A stretch of DNA of 64,000 nt from Alviniconcha marisindica. Its lineage: Eukaryota; Mollusca; Gastropoda; Provannidae. Below, piece after piece: positions 1 to 11,900 of the stretch. Below the pieces are notes generated by a model, which did not search any database, was not told the DNA's origin, and saw nothing but the letters and a program-made list of their open reading frames with translations. Numbering within the stretch: position 1 is the stretch's first letter; each line of letters starts with the position of its first letter. The stretch is taken from positions 372,501 through 436,500 of the forward strand of contig JABMCL010001097.1 of assembly GCA_018857735.1 (NCBI GenBank), written 5' to 3'. Both the position numbers and the translations under genes were made by a program.

Positions 1-600
1 CCTACACAGAACAAGAACACAAGATGGAAACCTACACATAACATTAACAAGAACACAAGAACCAAACCTATATATAGAACAGTACAAGAACCAAACCTAC
101 ATATGAACAAGAACACACGAACCAAACCTACATAGAACAAGAACACAAGAAGCAAACCCACTGTCATAGAACAAGAACACAAGAAGCAAACCCACTGTCA
201 TAGAACAAGAACACAAGAACCAAACCTACTGTCATAGAACAAGAACACAAGAAGCAAACCCACTGTCATAGAACAAGAACACAAGATGCAAACCTACACA
301 GAACAAGAACACAAGATGCAAACCTACACATAACATTAACAAGAACACAAGAACCAAACCTATATAGAACAGTACAAGGATCAAACCTACATATGAACAA
401 GAACACACGAACCAAACCTACATATAACAAGAACACAAGAAGCAAACATGATATTATATATTATAGAACAAGAACACAAGAACCAAACCTACATATATAT
501 ATATAACAAGAACACAAGAAGCAAACATATATTATACAACAAGAACACAAGAACCAAACCTACACAGAAGAACAACAAAAGAACCAAACCCGTATTATGT
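1..600. repeat. Minisatellite, about 30 bp unit (AACAAGAACACAAGAACCAAAC type)
   Basis: Tandem copies of an A/C-rich unit of about 28-32 bp run from the window edge to about 600, with small indels between copies. Read on the minus strand, the unit (TATGTAGGTTTGGTTCTTGT) resembles the intron start just downstream of the exon candidate at 708-890 (GTATGTGGTTTGAGAACATT). The array may therefore be seeded at that donor site. The open frames here reflect the repeat and are not genes. Confidence 0.85.
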
Positions 601-707
601 ATGATATGTCAACACAAGAACCAAACACATGTACACCTACCCAGAGTTACACAGACAAAACATCGTTCAGTAATAAACAACGTCTAAAATGTTCTCAAAC
701 CACATAC

Positions 708-890
708 ATCTTGCACGCTGAGTGTTGTGGCAGATGGAACTTCTTCATCTGCAGGCTGCCGACTGGTCTCTTTGGTCCGGACATCACGGGTGTGGCGAGC
801 TCTTAGCTTGGGTCGTAAGTTGCCAGGGTTCATCTTGTTGACTCCTGCAACGACAGAGCTGTGCAGTGTGGACTTCTCCTGCGTCATCAG
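708..890 (-). CDS. Candidate internal exon of an unrecognised minus-strand gene
   Basis: An acceptor (ATTTGACTGCAG) precedes an open stretch of exactly 61 codons, followed by a good donor (CAAGAT then GTATGT). The peptide starts LMTQEKSTLHSSVVAGV and continues with NPGNLRPKLRARHTRDV. It is mixed in composition, unlike the repeat translations around it. If the donor is ignored, the frame stops about 8 codons later (stop around 684). I do not recognise the family. Its first ~27 codons recur in degenerate tandem copies just upstream on the same strand (902-1120). Direct joining to the start exon at 2824-2865 does not keep frame, so either a further exon lies between them or they are separate genes. 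Confidence 0.4.
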
Positions 891-901
891 CTGCAGTCAA
901 A

Positions 902-1120
902 TTAATACATGACAAAACAGACATCTCTCAGTCTCAACTTGGGTCGTAAGTTGCCAGGGTTCATCTTGTCGACTCCTGCAACAACAGAGCTGTGAAGTGT
1001 GGACTTGACAAAACAGACATCTCCCAGTCTCAACTTGGGTCGTAAGTTGCCAGGGTTCATCTTGTCGACTCCTGCAACAACAGAGCTGTGAAGCGTGGAC
1101 TTCTCCTGCGTCATCAGTCT
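902..1120 (-). repeat. Tandem partial copies of the 708-890 exon and its intron border
   Basis: Two to three copies of a segment of about 80 bp on the minus strand encode STLHSSVVAGVDKMNPGNL followed by RPKLRL and GDVCFV or RDVCFV. They match the first half of the exon at 708-890, with N changed to D. The copy at about 1090-1120 keeps the GATGACGCAGGAGAAG exon start. Between copies lies the sequence that also forms the 34-bp array at 1130-2535. Confidence 0.75.
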
Positions 1121-1129
1121 TAGTAAATA

Positions 1130-2535
1130 CACCATATTTTTGTTACAGGACAGAACAGACATCTCTATACATCATATTACAGGACAGAACAGACATCTCT
1201 ATACATCATATTACAGGACAGAACAGACATCTCTATACATCATATTATAGGACAGAACTGACATCTCTATACATCATATTACAGGACAGAACAGACATCT
1301 CTATACATCATATTACAGGACAGAACAGACATCTCTATACATCATATTACAGGACAGAACTGACATCTCTATACATCATATTACAGGACAGAACTGACAT
1401 CTCTATACATCATATTACAGGACAGAACTGACATCTCTATACATATATTACAGGACAGAACAGACATCTCTATACATCATATTACAGGACAGAACTGACA
1501 TCTCTATACATCATATTACAGGACAGAACAGACATCTCTATACATCATATTACAGGACAGAACTGACATCTTTTATACATCATATTACAGGACAGAACTG
1601 ACATCTCTATACATCATATTACAGGACAGAACAGACATCTCTATACATCATATTACAGGACAGAACGACATCTCTATACATCATATTACAGGAAAACGAC
1701 ATCTCTATACATCATATTACAGGACAGAACAGACATCTCTATACATCATACTTACAGGACAGAACATGACATCTCTATCATCATATTACAGGACAGAACT
1801 GACATCTCTATACTAGTATACATCATATTACAGGACAGAACAGACATCTCTATACATCTATTACAGGAAGAACAGAATCTCTATACATCATATTACAGGA
1901 CAGAACAGACATCTCTATACATATATTAAGGACAGAACGACATCTCTATACATCATATTACAGGACAGAACTGACATCTCTATACATCATATTACAGGAC
2001 AGAAAGACATCTCTATACATCATATTACAGGACAGAACAGACATCTCTATACATCATATTACAGGACAGAACTGACATCTCTATACATCATATTACAGGA
2101 CAGAACGACATCTCTATACATCATATTACAGGACAGAACTGACATCTCTATATATCATATTACAGGACAGAACTGACATTCTATACATCATATTACAGGA
2201 CAGAACAGACATCTCTATACATCATATTACAGGACAGAACAGACATCTCTCTATATATATCATATTACAGGACAGAACTGACATTCTATACATCATATTA
2301 CAGGACAGAACAGACATCTCTATACATCATATTACAGGACAGAACAGACATCTCTATACATCATATTACAGGATAGAACAGACATCTCTATCCATCATAC
2401 TACAGGACAGAACAGACATCTCTATACATCATACTACAGGACAGAACAGACATCTCTATACATCATATTACATGACAGAACAGACATCTCTATACTGTAT
2501 ACATCATATTACATGACAGAACAGACATCTCTCAT
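1130..2535. repeat. 34-bp minisatellite, about 40 copies
   Basis: The unit reads ACATCTCTATACATCATATT followed by ACAGGACAGAACAG or ACAGGACAGAACTG. Copies carry frequent one- to three-base indels. On the minus strand the unit (GAGATGTCTGTTCTGTCCTG then TAATATG) closely resembles the intron just upstream of the acceptor at 890 (GAGATGTCTGTTTTGTCATG then TATTAAT). The array thus looks like an amplification of acceptor-proximal intron. Confidence 0.9.
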
Positions 2536-2639
2536 AAAATGTGCTTGTGAGTGTGAGCAAAATAATGTTCTGATACCCATCGCAAAAGGAGAAAAAAAGT
2601 CTTCAATAATACATTTTAGTTGACATGACTCATGAAGTA

Positions 2640-2800
2640 TGCCAGCTCTCTCTCTCTCTCTCTCTCTAGTCTATCTCTCTCTCTCAAACACACACACCCA
2701 CAGCGAGTCAACTGACACACACACCTGACCTGTATACACTCACAAACGTGACCTGTATCAGTGTATGCACACACACACACACACACACACGCCGACTGAT
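2640..2800. repeat. Simple repeats (CT)n and (CA)n
   Basis: Short CT runs at about 2648-2685 and CA runs at about 2690-2790, with no other feature seen. Confidence 0.8.
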
Positions 2801-2823
2801 TGATTCACAATCTGTTTACATAC

Positions 2824-2865
2824 CTGGAACAATAGCATCCTCATCAGACGATGACGATTCCATTC
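2824..2865 (-). CDS. Candidate start-codon exon, unrecognised gene (MESSSSDEDAIVP)
   Basis: On the minus strand a 42-nt exon is bounded by TTTTCACTCAG and by GTATGT. It begins GA-ATG and encodes MESSSSDEDAIVP plus one base. An acidic, serine-rich N-terminus of this kind is common in nuclear proteins and in some transposase genes, and is not diagnostic. A 5' UTR exon would be needed upstream. The exon is so short that chance cannot be excluded. Confidence 0.35.
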
Positions 2866-3054
2866 CTGAGTGAAAATAACAGCAAAAGAAAAAAATCAGA
2901 AAAGTGACAGCAGAAGGTGCTTTGATAACGTGAATAATACCCAGTATATTAATACTAATAATATATATTAGTGTCAGCTACATATTCCATGCAATCAGGA
3001 CTTGTACAGTTATAGTTTAAGCAGCAGCTGTAGGATGTGTTGGCTGCCTGCATG

Positions 3055-3640
3055 TGATGGGGGGGCGGGGAGGGGGGGGGGAAGGGGGGGGGCAGAGTGG
3101 AGGAGTAGGGTGGAGTTTGGAGGGAGAGTGGGGGGTGGAGGTGTGGAGGGAGAGTTGGGGAGTAGGGCATAGAGGGTGGGAGGGGTGTGTGGAGGGAGAG
3201 TTGGGGGTGGTGTGGAGGAAGAGTGGGGGGCAGAGGGCATGGCAGGGAGAGTGGGGGGCAGCACTGAGGGGAGAGTGGGGTGGTGGGAGTGCAGGGGAGA
3301 GCAGGGCAAGACATGGATGGGGGGGGGGCGCAGAGGGCATGGAGGGGAACTGGGCAGAGGAGTGAGGTGTAAGTGGAGGTGTAGTGGGGAGGTGGGGTGT
3401 GGAGGGGAGAGCAGGGGGTGGAGGGGAGGGTGTGGAGGGGGTGAAGGGGCGAGTGGGGGGCAGAGGGAGTGCAGGGGAGAGAGGGAGGCAGAGGGAGTGG
3501 AGGGAAAGTGGGGGTGGAGGGTGTGGAGGGGAGAGCAGGGGGTGAAAGGGAGAGTGAGAGGCAGGGTGTGCAAGGGAGAACAGGAGGCAGCGGGAGTGGA
3601 GGTAAGGGAGTTGGGGGGGGGGGGGGGGGGGGGGGGCTAT
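3055..3640. repeat. G-rich purine tract with degenerate tandem units
   Basis: The plus strand is nearly all G and A with some T, in degenerate units around GGAGGGAGAGTGGGGGG and GTGGAGGGGAGAGCAGGGGG, ending in an uninterrupted G run of about 28 near 3608-3635. The many G runs could form quadruplexes. The proline-rich frames read from the other strand are repeat translations. Confidence 0.8.
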
Positions 3641-4065
3641 ATCCAGGATCTGAATGTCTCCACCACCTCTGGCAGAAGACAATTCCATTCAGCAATGGTC
3701 TGAGGGAAGAAGAGTTTTGCAGTCCTGCATGCTGGAAGATCGTAGGTGGCACTGTGCGACTGTCGTGTCAATACTGTTGGAGGAGGGGGGTAGGGGAAAA
3801 GGGGGGGGGGGGGGGGGGGTGCAGGTTGGAACTTGGAGTCGATGACCACCTCTCCATAATGGTATTTGAAGAAGGTGGTCAGCTTTGCTTGTAGTCTGTG
3901 TGACTTCAGAGGCTCCCCCTGGAGCTGCAAGCACACGGCGTCTGTCGATGGTGGCTGACCACCCGATGGGCGGCCCTCCTCTTAACTGCCTCCAGCTTGT
4001 TGATGTTCTTCACTGTGTAGGGCGTCCAACACTAGGCTTGCAAACTCCAGACCTACCTCTTCTGC
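3640..4065 (-). mobile_element. LINE (non-LTR retrotransposon) ORF2 C-terminal remnant
   Basis: Three pieces in different minus-strand frames form the usual end of a jockey/I/CR1-type reverse transcriptase protein. They are TVKNINKLEAVKRRAAHRVV (about 4027-3945), LQAKLTTFFKYHYGEVVIDS (about 3900-3840) and ATYDLPACRTAKLFFPQTIA followed by EWNCLLPEVVETF (about 3765-3645). The motifs NINKLEAVQRRAAR, ARLTMMYKI and FFPRTIxDWNxLP are well known at this position. A long G run at about 3800-3820 and frameshifts interrupt it. The catalytic domain is absent, so this is a dead, strongly truncated copy. Confidence 0.75.
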
Positions 4066-4079
4066 TTCTTCTTCTCCCA

Positions 4080-4880
4080 GTAATATCCAGGATCAATGTC
4101 TGGTCATTACTGATATTTATGGTGTGTGAGAAAAAGGGGTGTGGCTGAAAATACAATACCTAACCCTAACATAAAAATTAAAAATTAAAATTGTTAAAAA
4201 TTCCAACCTCTGACTATAAAGCACCAACAGTAATACCTCTTCTTATTATATAAGCTTTTTTTGTTGGTTTGTCTGCAAAATTCAAAGTAGGGTTGTTGAG
4301 GAGCTAGGGCTGTGCCGGTCGGGCTCAGCCCCGGGGAGCGCTTCTCCAGCCAGATCGGCCTAGTCGGTGTCTGAATTTGTGAATATATATTACAGGGATT
4401 TACAGCTAGGAGCACGCTCTTCTCGATTAAGTCATTTCATTTGGGCTTTTCTTCCTAGTACACCCCTTGTGTCACCAGTGTTAACTCATACAAGTTTATA
4501 CAAAGAAGTTGGTTGTCTGCACAGAAATTACCGAACAACCACCAACGCCAAACCTGTCTGAACTTGAAACATAGTCAACGTATCTTATGTCAAAAGTTCC
4601 GAAACATCCATAATTTCACCTTTAAGCATAATCTGGGGGAGAACATTACAATACGCTTAATATCTGCTCCAGAATATATGGTGTCATTAGACAGAAACAG
4701 CTCTGATTTGACCTGTTTTTTTCCATCCAAGTTTCGCCTTCGAACCCGCAACTGTTTCCGCCATAATCCAAACAAATAGCTTCCCTTGAAAAGTATATGG
4801 AATGATCTCCCTTAGATCGTCTGCTCATCGGATTCAGCCACAAAGGTAATTTGTATCTGAAGTAGATTTCATCTGAAAAT
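4080..4880. other. Intergenic or intronic DNA, no feature recognised
   Basis: Mixed-composition sequence with no splice-bounded open frame and no repeat array. A small A/T-rich patch at 4160-4200 includes a single TAACCCTAAC, too short to be telomeric. Confidence 0.5.
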
Positions 4881-4894
4881 TGCCCCACCCGTAC

Positions 4895-4920
4895 CCCCCA
4901 TCCCCCAACACACACACACC

Positions 4921-4973
<53 letters not shown>

Positions 4974-5549
4974 CACACACACACACCCACAACACACACA
5001 CACACCCCCAACACCACCCCAGGCATGTCAAATGGTAGGCCGCAAGAGCGTGAAGCAACATAGAAACACACTGATGCAAGCAAGGCATCGCTTCTCAGCA
5101 TTGCAGACCTCCTACATAAAGAACAAAACCCACTCTTGTGTTGTGTTGTGGTGTCGTGTGTGATGTGGGGGTGTGTGTGTGTGGTGTGTGTGAGGGAGGG
5201 GATGTTGTGGTGTGTGTGTGTGTGTGGGGGATGTTTTGTTGTATTGGGGGGGGGGGGGGGGTTGTGTTTGGGTGTGTGTTGTGGTGGTGTGTGTGTGTGT
5301 GTGTGGGGGGGGGGGTGTTGTGGTGTGTGTGTGTTTGTGTGTGCGTGTGCGGTGTGTGTTGTGTGTGTGTAGTGGATGTGGGTGTGTGTGTGTGTGGTGG
5401 GGAGGGTGTGTGTGTGTGTGTGTGTGTGGCTGTGGTGTGTGTGTGGGAGAGGGGGGGGGCAGCATAGAGATAGTCCATGATGCATTGAGTGGTCGCTGTC
5501 TTCAGCGGGATTGTAGTACCTTCGTCAGTTTAAAGATTACATAAATGTA

Positions 5550-5587
<38 letters not shown>

Positions 5588-5600
5588 TGTGGTGATGTGT

Positions 5601-5655
<55 letters not shown>

Positions 5656-5667
5656 TGGATGTGTGTG

Positions 5668-5701
<34 letters not shown>

Positions 5702-5719
5702 GGGAGGATGTTGTGGTGT

Positions 5720-5766
<47 letters not shown>

Positions 5767-5878
5767 TGTGTGTGTGTGTGGTGTGGAGATGGAGGAGGGG
5801 GGGGGGGGGATGTTGTGGTGTGTGTGTGTGTGGGTTGTGTTGTGTATGTGTGTGTGTGGGGGGGGATGGGGGGGTGTG

Positions 5879-5936
<58 letters not shown>

Positions 5937-6031
5937 TGGTGTGTGTGTGTGTTTTGTGTGTGTGTGTGTGTGTGTGTGTGGTTGTGCGTGTGTGTGGTGT
6001 GTGTGTGTGTGTTGTGTGTGTTGTGTATGTG

Positions 6032-6103
<72 letters not shown>

Positions 6104-6105
6104 CG
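4895..6105. repeat. Long (CA)n/(GT)n tracts with G-run interruptions
   Basis: (CA)n lies at about 4905-5015, GT-rich imperfect repeat at 5140-5460, and nearly pure (TG)n at 5548-6103 with short interruptions (GGGGGGGGGG near 5800 and 5860). A stretch of unique sequence at about 5020-5130 and another at 5460-5545 separate the blocks. Long alternating purine-pyrimidine DNA of this kind can adopt Z-DNA. Confidence 0.95.
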
Positions 6106-6109
6106 GAGT

Positions 6110-6955
6110 GTACTGACGCGGCACAACCGGCCGCAGGCAGAACAAGATCAGATAGTCCAGTGATGCTTTTTATGGTCGAGTCCCGCTAGCTTCCGCCGGT
6201 CCCTGCAAGAAAATTGTAAATCGAAAATAACTTCCGCCGTGCAGTTTTAAACAAACAAAACCGTTAACTGATATTAATGTTTATGACACTTTTTCCTTTT
6301 TGGACAAAGCAAGGTTTCAGAAGGCTATATCATTCCTGTTTGAATTTACATTTTGTTGCGTCGTTTTGGTCAGTGTCAAGCAGATAAGTAACTGTTGTTT
6401 AAAGTAAGTGTTAAGTTGTAGTTTGAAAATGAGATCGTACCCCAAAAATTTGCAATAATGATGTTGTGTTTTGTCATAATAAATAGCATTCTTTTTAACC
6501 TTGTATGTGTTTTGATCTTGTTTTCAGAACGCTAGCAGTCAGTCTTGTTTCAGATTAAAAATAAATAATCCTGTCATGCGGCTGATTTAAATTGTTTATT
6601 CATTTATTCATTCTTCAGTCTGTTATCTGTTCATTTGTTTCAGTCTAGGCTTTTAGTCATGTATTCACAGAAACAATCTGAAAGAAGAATGATTTTTAGC
6701 GCTGTAAAACAAGATCCAAACAGATAAAAGGTTAAAACCTATTTAATACGACAACACACAACACTGAAACTTTTATCGTGTGGATCACGTATACAAAGTT
6801 TAAATAAGTTTAAAGGTAAAAAAAAACCTTTTAATTTTTGTTGTTGTTTATACAAAATTAACAAATTGGCTTCTAGGGGTGATGTTTTGGTATAAAGACA
6901 TTTTGTGGCGATGAAACATAACACGTATATTGATTGGTTAATGGAATGTAGCTAT
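6110..6955. other. AT-rich region upstream of PRPF3, with a dispersed repeat at about 6425-6560
   Basis: No coding exon is visible. The stretch 6425-6560 (CCCCAAAAATTTGCAA, then TTCAGAACGCTAGCAGTCAG) is clearly related to 35325-35450 (CCCCGAAAATTAACAT, then TTTAGAGCGCTAGCAGTCAT). It therefore belongs to a dispersed repeat family. Confidence 0.5.
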
Positions 6956-6959
6956 CCAA

Positions 6960-7050
6960 TCAAATGTATCTTTACAAAAGACGCCATTTTGGGATAAGTT
7001 TTGGTGTGGAAAGCAGTCAGTCACTGAAACGTAACTTCATTTTCAGAACG
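6960..7050 (+). promoter_or_regulatory. Candidate PRPF3 promoter edge and non-coding first exon
   Basis: ACGCCATTTTGGG at 6981-6993 resembles an inverted YY1 core (CCATTTT), often found at the start of housekeeping genes. A possible untranslated exon ends CAGAACG at 7050 before GTAATG. The first coding exon has acceptors at 8741-8746 (TTACAG) and 8761-8765 (TTCAG), so an upstream 5' UTR exon is expected. Its exact place is inference. Confidence 0.25.
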
Positions 7051-8430
7051 GTAATGTGTTGTTTTAGGTCATGTGTTTTTGCTGTAATCTGTAGCACTCT
7101 GGTGACTGCTGGTTTTGTAAATATATGGCGACCTTGATTATTTTGTCTTTAAATGCGAACATTATGCCAAAATGCAAACGATAGCATCACATTCGGCAGC
7201 CAAGCACAAACAGCGTGTTTTTTTCCAGCTCTCCCTTTCTCACACTGCCGTGTCTTGAATTAGTTAAAACCTCTTTCCAGTACTGGGAATACCGGTATTA
7301 TTACCATGACATGAAAAGACAGCCGACAAACTCGCATGGATAGGCATCGCTTTTTTAACCTTACTCGCAGAAATAATGCCACTTGCATTTTATATCAAGT
7401 GGAATGTGGTACTGGTAGTCTATTAATACAAGTAAAAGTAATAATTGTAATAGTAATACTGAAATATAGAGTCTTGACTGTAGTTATACAATATCTCTCT
7501 CCCATTCTTCTTTCAGTAAGCCTTTTCTTGGTTGTTATTTTAAATTTGCTGAGACCAGTACTTATACATCAGTAAAATTATCAACTTAGATCAGTTAATG
7601 GTCAGACCCACCTTCAGATCCGTATGGATTTGACATCAAAATATAGATCTAGTTTTCATGTCGGCCGACTCATTGAGATGGGGCTTGTTCATAGAACTAG
7701 AAGTATTAAAAGGAAGTGGAGAATTACCCCATGAGTGAGAAATAAGTTTGCAACTTTTACTGTTTTAGTTTTACACTAATTACAGTTTCATTTTCAATCC
7801 TTTGGTTTGACTGTACTGGGTTCTATTACTGTAACTGTAAGTGTTACTGATAGTGTATACATTTTGTTGCTTTTTTTGCTTCATCAGCATCACAGTAATC
7901 AAACAGCCTCACCTGCTGTTCATCTGAAACATTTAGGGACATGTATACAATACATGAATATTTTATTTTTGTATGTGCAGTTGATGACAGTTTTGCGTAA
8001 GCTGGACTATAAAGTATAAAAGTATGGAGTAATAATAATAATAATAATTTATTTTATATAGTGCCTCAACAACAATTATATGAGCTCTTAGCACTGTACA
8101 TATAACAAATGCAATAAAATGCACATCAGTATGTTACTTAAATTGGCCTAAAACAACAATTTAAAAAGACAAATTCTCTCTAATCTAAATAATCTATACA
8201 TATTTTAAAGCATGCATATTGAAGATTCATTTTAAAACATAGCATTTAAAATATATGAATTTAGACATTAGAACAATCTGCAAGTAATGTATTTCGCACA
8301 CACACACACACACAAACTTACACACAGAGAATAAAACTATAATACATGAGAAAAACTGGGTCATAGTTGTGTGTTTTTTAGCTCACTGAGTGACGGTACG
8401 TACTGACAGTGACAGACAAACTCCTAGCCA
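7051..8430. other. Probable PRPF3 5' intron, AT-rich
   Basis: There is no open reading frame of note. The segment 8030-8110 (an ATA/ATT-rich run, then TTATATAGTGCCTCAACAAC and GAGCTCTTAGCACTGTACA) looks like the conserved end of a common molluscan dispersed repeat. A short (CA)n lies at 8297-8312. Confidence 0.4.
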
Positions 8431-8431
8431 A

Positions 8432-8705
8432 GCTGGGGTTGTGATAGCTCAGTTTGTAGATTGTCTGGCTGAAAATCCAGGTGCAATACTGACATGGGTT
8501 TGAGCCTCTGGTGCAGCAATGGGTTTTCCTCCCAGTTAACTTCCAGTGCAGACTCTCATGGTGTCTGTACAGCCCCCAGTGTGCAGCCAAATGCCTTACA
8601 TCTGGGCTCATGTTAAAAATCCCGAACACTGGCACTGGCCGCCATACCATTGTTTGGACACACAAAAATACTGCATGCAGCAGTTTCACATGGCACCAGC
8701 AACGT
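8432..8705 (+). mobile_element. tRNA-derived SINE, copy 1 (with head)
   Basis: The head carries an A-box-like TGATAGCTCAG (8442-8452) followed by TTTGTAGA, and a B-box-like GGGTTTGAGCC at about 8496-8506, as in tRNA-derived SINEs. The body (GCAGACTCTCATGGTGTCTG, TACAGCCCCCAGTGTGCAG, CACTGGCA, CCATACCATTGTTTGGACAC) is shared with 16800-16960 and 33930-34080. No tRNA acceptor stem closes, so this is not a tRNA gene. It sits just upstream of the first coding PRPF3 exon. Confidence 0.75.
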
Positions 8706-8772
8706 GATATAACATGAATTCAATAAGTATGCTTGTTTTTTTACAGCTTACATTTATTATTTCAGTTTCAAG

Positions 8773-8917
8773 ATGGCGCTGTCGCAGCGAGAACTGGATG
8801 ACCTGAAGGGAGTGCTGAGTGAAACGGTGAAGAAGTTCCTGGGATTCAATGAAACCTCCCTTGTGTCTGCCGCTCTCAGCTGCATCACCAAGGGTTATGA
8901 CAAGCAGAAGACAGTTG
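8773..8917 (+). CDS. PRPF3: PRPF3 coding exon 1 (PWI domain, first half)
   Basis: Encodes residues 1-48, from [20 protein letters not shown] to [11 protein letters not shown], and ends on one extra base before GTAAGA. It matches the human N-terminus MALSKRELDELK. The exon probably begins at 8747 or 8766 with a short 5' UTR. Confidence 0.95.
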
Positions 8918-11900
8918 GTAAGAAAAATCAGCCCTGTCAACACAACCAATTTTGGCAGAGTTTGGAGGATGGTGCCAGATAGCGATGCTAGGTGTGTGCC
9001 TTTGGATGTGCCTCTGGTGCTGTCTATTATTCTGTTAGCGAGCACTGCGTGGGTGGTGGTGGTGGAGGGTGAAGATCAATCTGCTGTTGGTCACTGCCAG
9101 TAAAACTCGGGTTGATTGGTAACGTGGGGGATGCAAAAGTTTGTTGTAGTACATTTCTGTTACCAACACCAGGCTTCAGCTATCTGGAACCATCCCCCTG
9201 TTTCTGTCCGTCATGCTGCCTCACAGTTTGTTCAGGTCTGTCTTGAAAATTGTTTCTCTGTTCAAAAACCTTTTTTTCAGTCCCATTGCCCCGAGTCACG
9301 CTGAGATACATTGTGTGTGTGTGGACGTGCATTTTTGAATTCCTCTTTTTAGGTCAGTATGTTATGTGCGTTTGAAGAGTTAGTGAGCGCTTAGGGCGTT
9401 TGCGACGGTTTAGGTGCTGTAAGAAGACATTATTATTGTGATTTCACTTTTCAGACAAGCTGTCGGACCTGCTGGACAGCGGGCAGGCGACGCATTTTGC
9501 GGACAAGATCTACTCTGTGTACGAAGACTATCGCTCCTCCAACCGCCACAGCAAGCACAAGAGGAGGAAGGTGGGTGTAGCTGTCGGGGTCTCCGCAGTC
9601 AACAGTACCGCCTTGTCTCACTCCTGAAATGAGTCCCCTACTGGGGGCCTGGAAATGAAGGTGCCTCCCTCTGTTATGAACCCAGAGCTGACAGATGTTC
9701 TTCCCTTAAAGCCTGGAGTAGGTCAGAATATAGCCCCGCACGCTTTACGTATTGTCGGGAATTTCTTCCTTGTCCTGATTAAAGTGATTTGTACCTTCCC
9801 GGTCCATTCACCATAATTTATTTCTAGTTCTCTCACTACTACTCTGACCTTTTTACACACACACACTAAGACACACACACTTGCATACACACACACACAC
9901 ACACTTACATACACACACACACACATATGCATGCGTGTATACACACATGCATGCACGTGTGCACACACATTCACACTCGCACTCATACATTATACATTTT
10001 ATTTCAGAATTAAAAACTTGTAAACAAGCTTCGCAGTGGACAACCGGTCTTGCCCTGTACAAGTATTTGCTGAATGAAGATGACAGACACTGTGTGGTTT
10101 TGTCTCTGCAGGAGGATGGGGAAGAGGTCAAAGAGGTGAAGGTCAAGAAGAGACGTTTCATGGACGATGATGAAGCGGCAACCATTCCTGGACCAGGCAC
10201 TCCCAGTCCTGGTGCTCTCACAGCCGAAAAGGTGAGCTGTTGCACTTGTGTCATGGTGATGACTGCTGTAGGGTTAATGCCTGCACTTTTCAGTCTGCTG
10301 TCAGGTCCTGTGTTGTGTTGGTGACTGCTGTAGGGTTAATGCCTGCACTTTTCAGTCTGCTGTCAGGTCCTGTGTTGTGTTGGTGACTGCTGTAGGGTTA
10401 ATGACTGCACTTTTCAGTCTGCTGTCAGGCCCTTGTGTTGGTGACTGCTGTAGGGTTAATGACTGCACTTTTCAGTCTGCTGTCAGGCCCTTGTGTTGGT
10501 GACTGCTGTAGGGTTAATGACTGCACTTTTCAGTCTGCTGTCAGGTCCTGTGTTGTGTTGGTGACTGCTGTAGGGTTAATGACTGCACTTTTCAGTCTGC
10601 TGTCAGGCCCTTGTGTTGTGTTGGTGACTGCTGTAGGGTTAATGACTGCACTTTTCAGTCTGCTGTCAGGTCCTGTGTTGTGTTGGTGACTGCTGTAGGG
10701 TTAATGACTGCACTTTTCAGTCTGCTGTCAGGCCCTTGTGTTGGTGATTGCTGTAGGGTTGATGACTGCACTTTTCAGTCTGATGTCAGGCCCTTGTGTT
10801 GGTGACTGCTGTTAATGACTGCACTTTTCAGTCTGCTGTCAGACCCTTGTGTGGTGATTGCTGTAGGGTTGATGACTGCACTTTTCAGTCTGATGTCAGG
10901 CCCTTGTGTTGGTGACTGCTGTAGGGTTAATGACTGCACTTTTCAGTCTGCTGTCAGGCCCTGTGTTGTGTTGGTGACTGCTGTAGGGTTAATGACTGCA
11001 CTTTTCAGTCTGCTGTCAGGTCCTGTGTTGTGTTGGTGACTGCTGTAGGGTTAATGACTGCACTTTTCAGTCTGCTGTCAGGCCCTTGTGTTGGTGACTG
11101 CTGTAGGGTTGATGACTGCACTTTTCAGTCTGCTGTCAGACCCTTGTGTTGGTGACTGCTGTAGGGTTGATGACTGCACTTTTCAGTCTGCTGTCAGGCC
11201 CTTGTGTTGGTGACTGCTGTAGGGTTAATGACTGCACTTTTCAGTCTGCTGTCAGGCCCTGTGTTGTGTTGGTGACTGCTGTAGGGTTAATGACTGCACT
11301 TTTCAGTCTGCTGTCAGGCCCTTGTGTTGGTGACTGCTGTAGGGTTAATGACTGCACTTTTCAGTCTGCTGTCAGGCCTGTGTTGTGTTGGTGACTGCTG
11401 TAGGGTTAATGACTGCACTTTTCAGTCTGCTGTCAGGCCCTTGTGTTGGTGACTGCTGTAGGGTTAATGCCTGCACTTTTCAGTCTGCTGTCAGGTCCTG
11501 TGATGTGTTGGTGACTGCTGTAGGGTTAATGACTGCACTTTTCAGTCTGCTGTCAGACCCTTGTGTGGTGACTGCTGTAGGGTTGATGACTGCACTTTTC
11601 AGTCTGCTGTCAGGCCCTTGTGTTGGTGACTGCTGTAGGGTTAATGACTGCACTTTTCAGTCTGCTGTCAGGCCCTTGTGTTGTGTTGGTGACTGCTGTA
11701 GGGTTAATGACTGCACTTTTCAGTTTGCTGTCAGGTCCTGTGTTGTGTTGGTGACTGCTGTAGGGTTAATGACTGCACTTTTCAGTCTGCTGTCAGGCCC
11801 TTGTGTTGGTGACTGCTGTAGGGTTGATGACTGCACTTTTCAGTCTTGCTGTCAGTTGTGTTGGTGACTGCTGTAGGGTTGATGACTGCACTTTTCAGTC

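Noticed and set aside
1..600. CRISPR-like regular arrays here and elsewhere
   Set aside because: Units are contiguous without unique spacers, and the DNA is eukaryotic; these are minisatellites.
2955..3752. Long proline-rich open frames on the minus strand
   Set aside because: Translations of a G-rich purine tract; open in several frames at once and without splice or start context. Only the stretch encoding the LINE tail is meaningful.
4158..4175. Telomere-like TAACCCTAAC
   Set aside because: A single unit and a half; no array.
4646..6189. Several His/Thr- or Cys/Val-rich open frames
   Set aside because: Pure products of (CA)n/(GT)n repeats.
8440..8510. Possible tRNA gene
   Set aside because: A and B boxes are present but no acceptor stem or anticodon arm closes; the downstream body is shared with other copies, so it is a SINE head.
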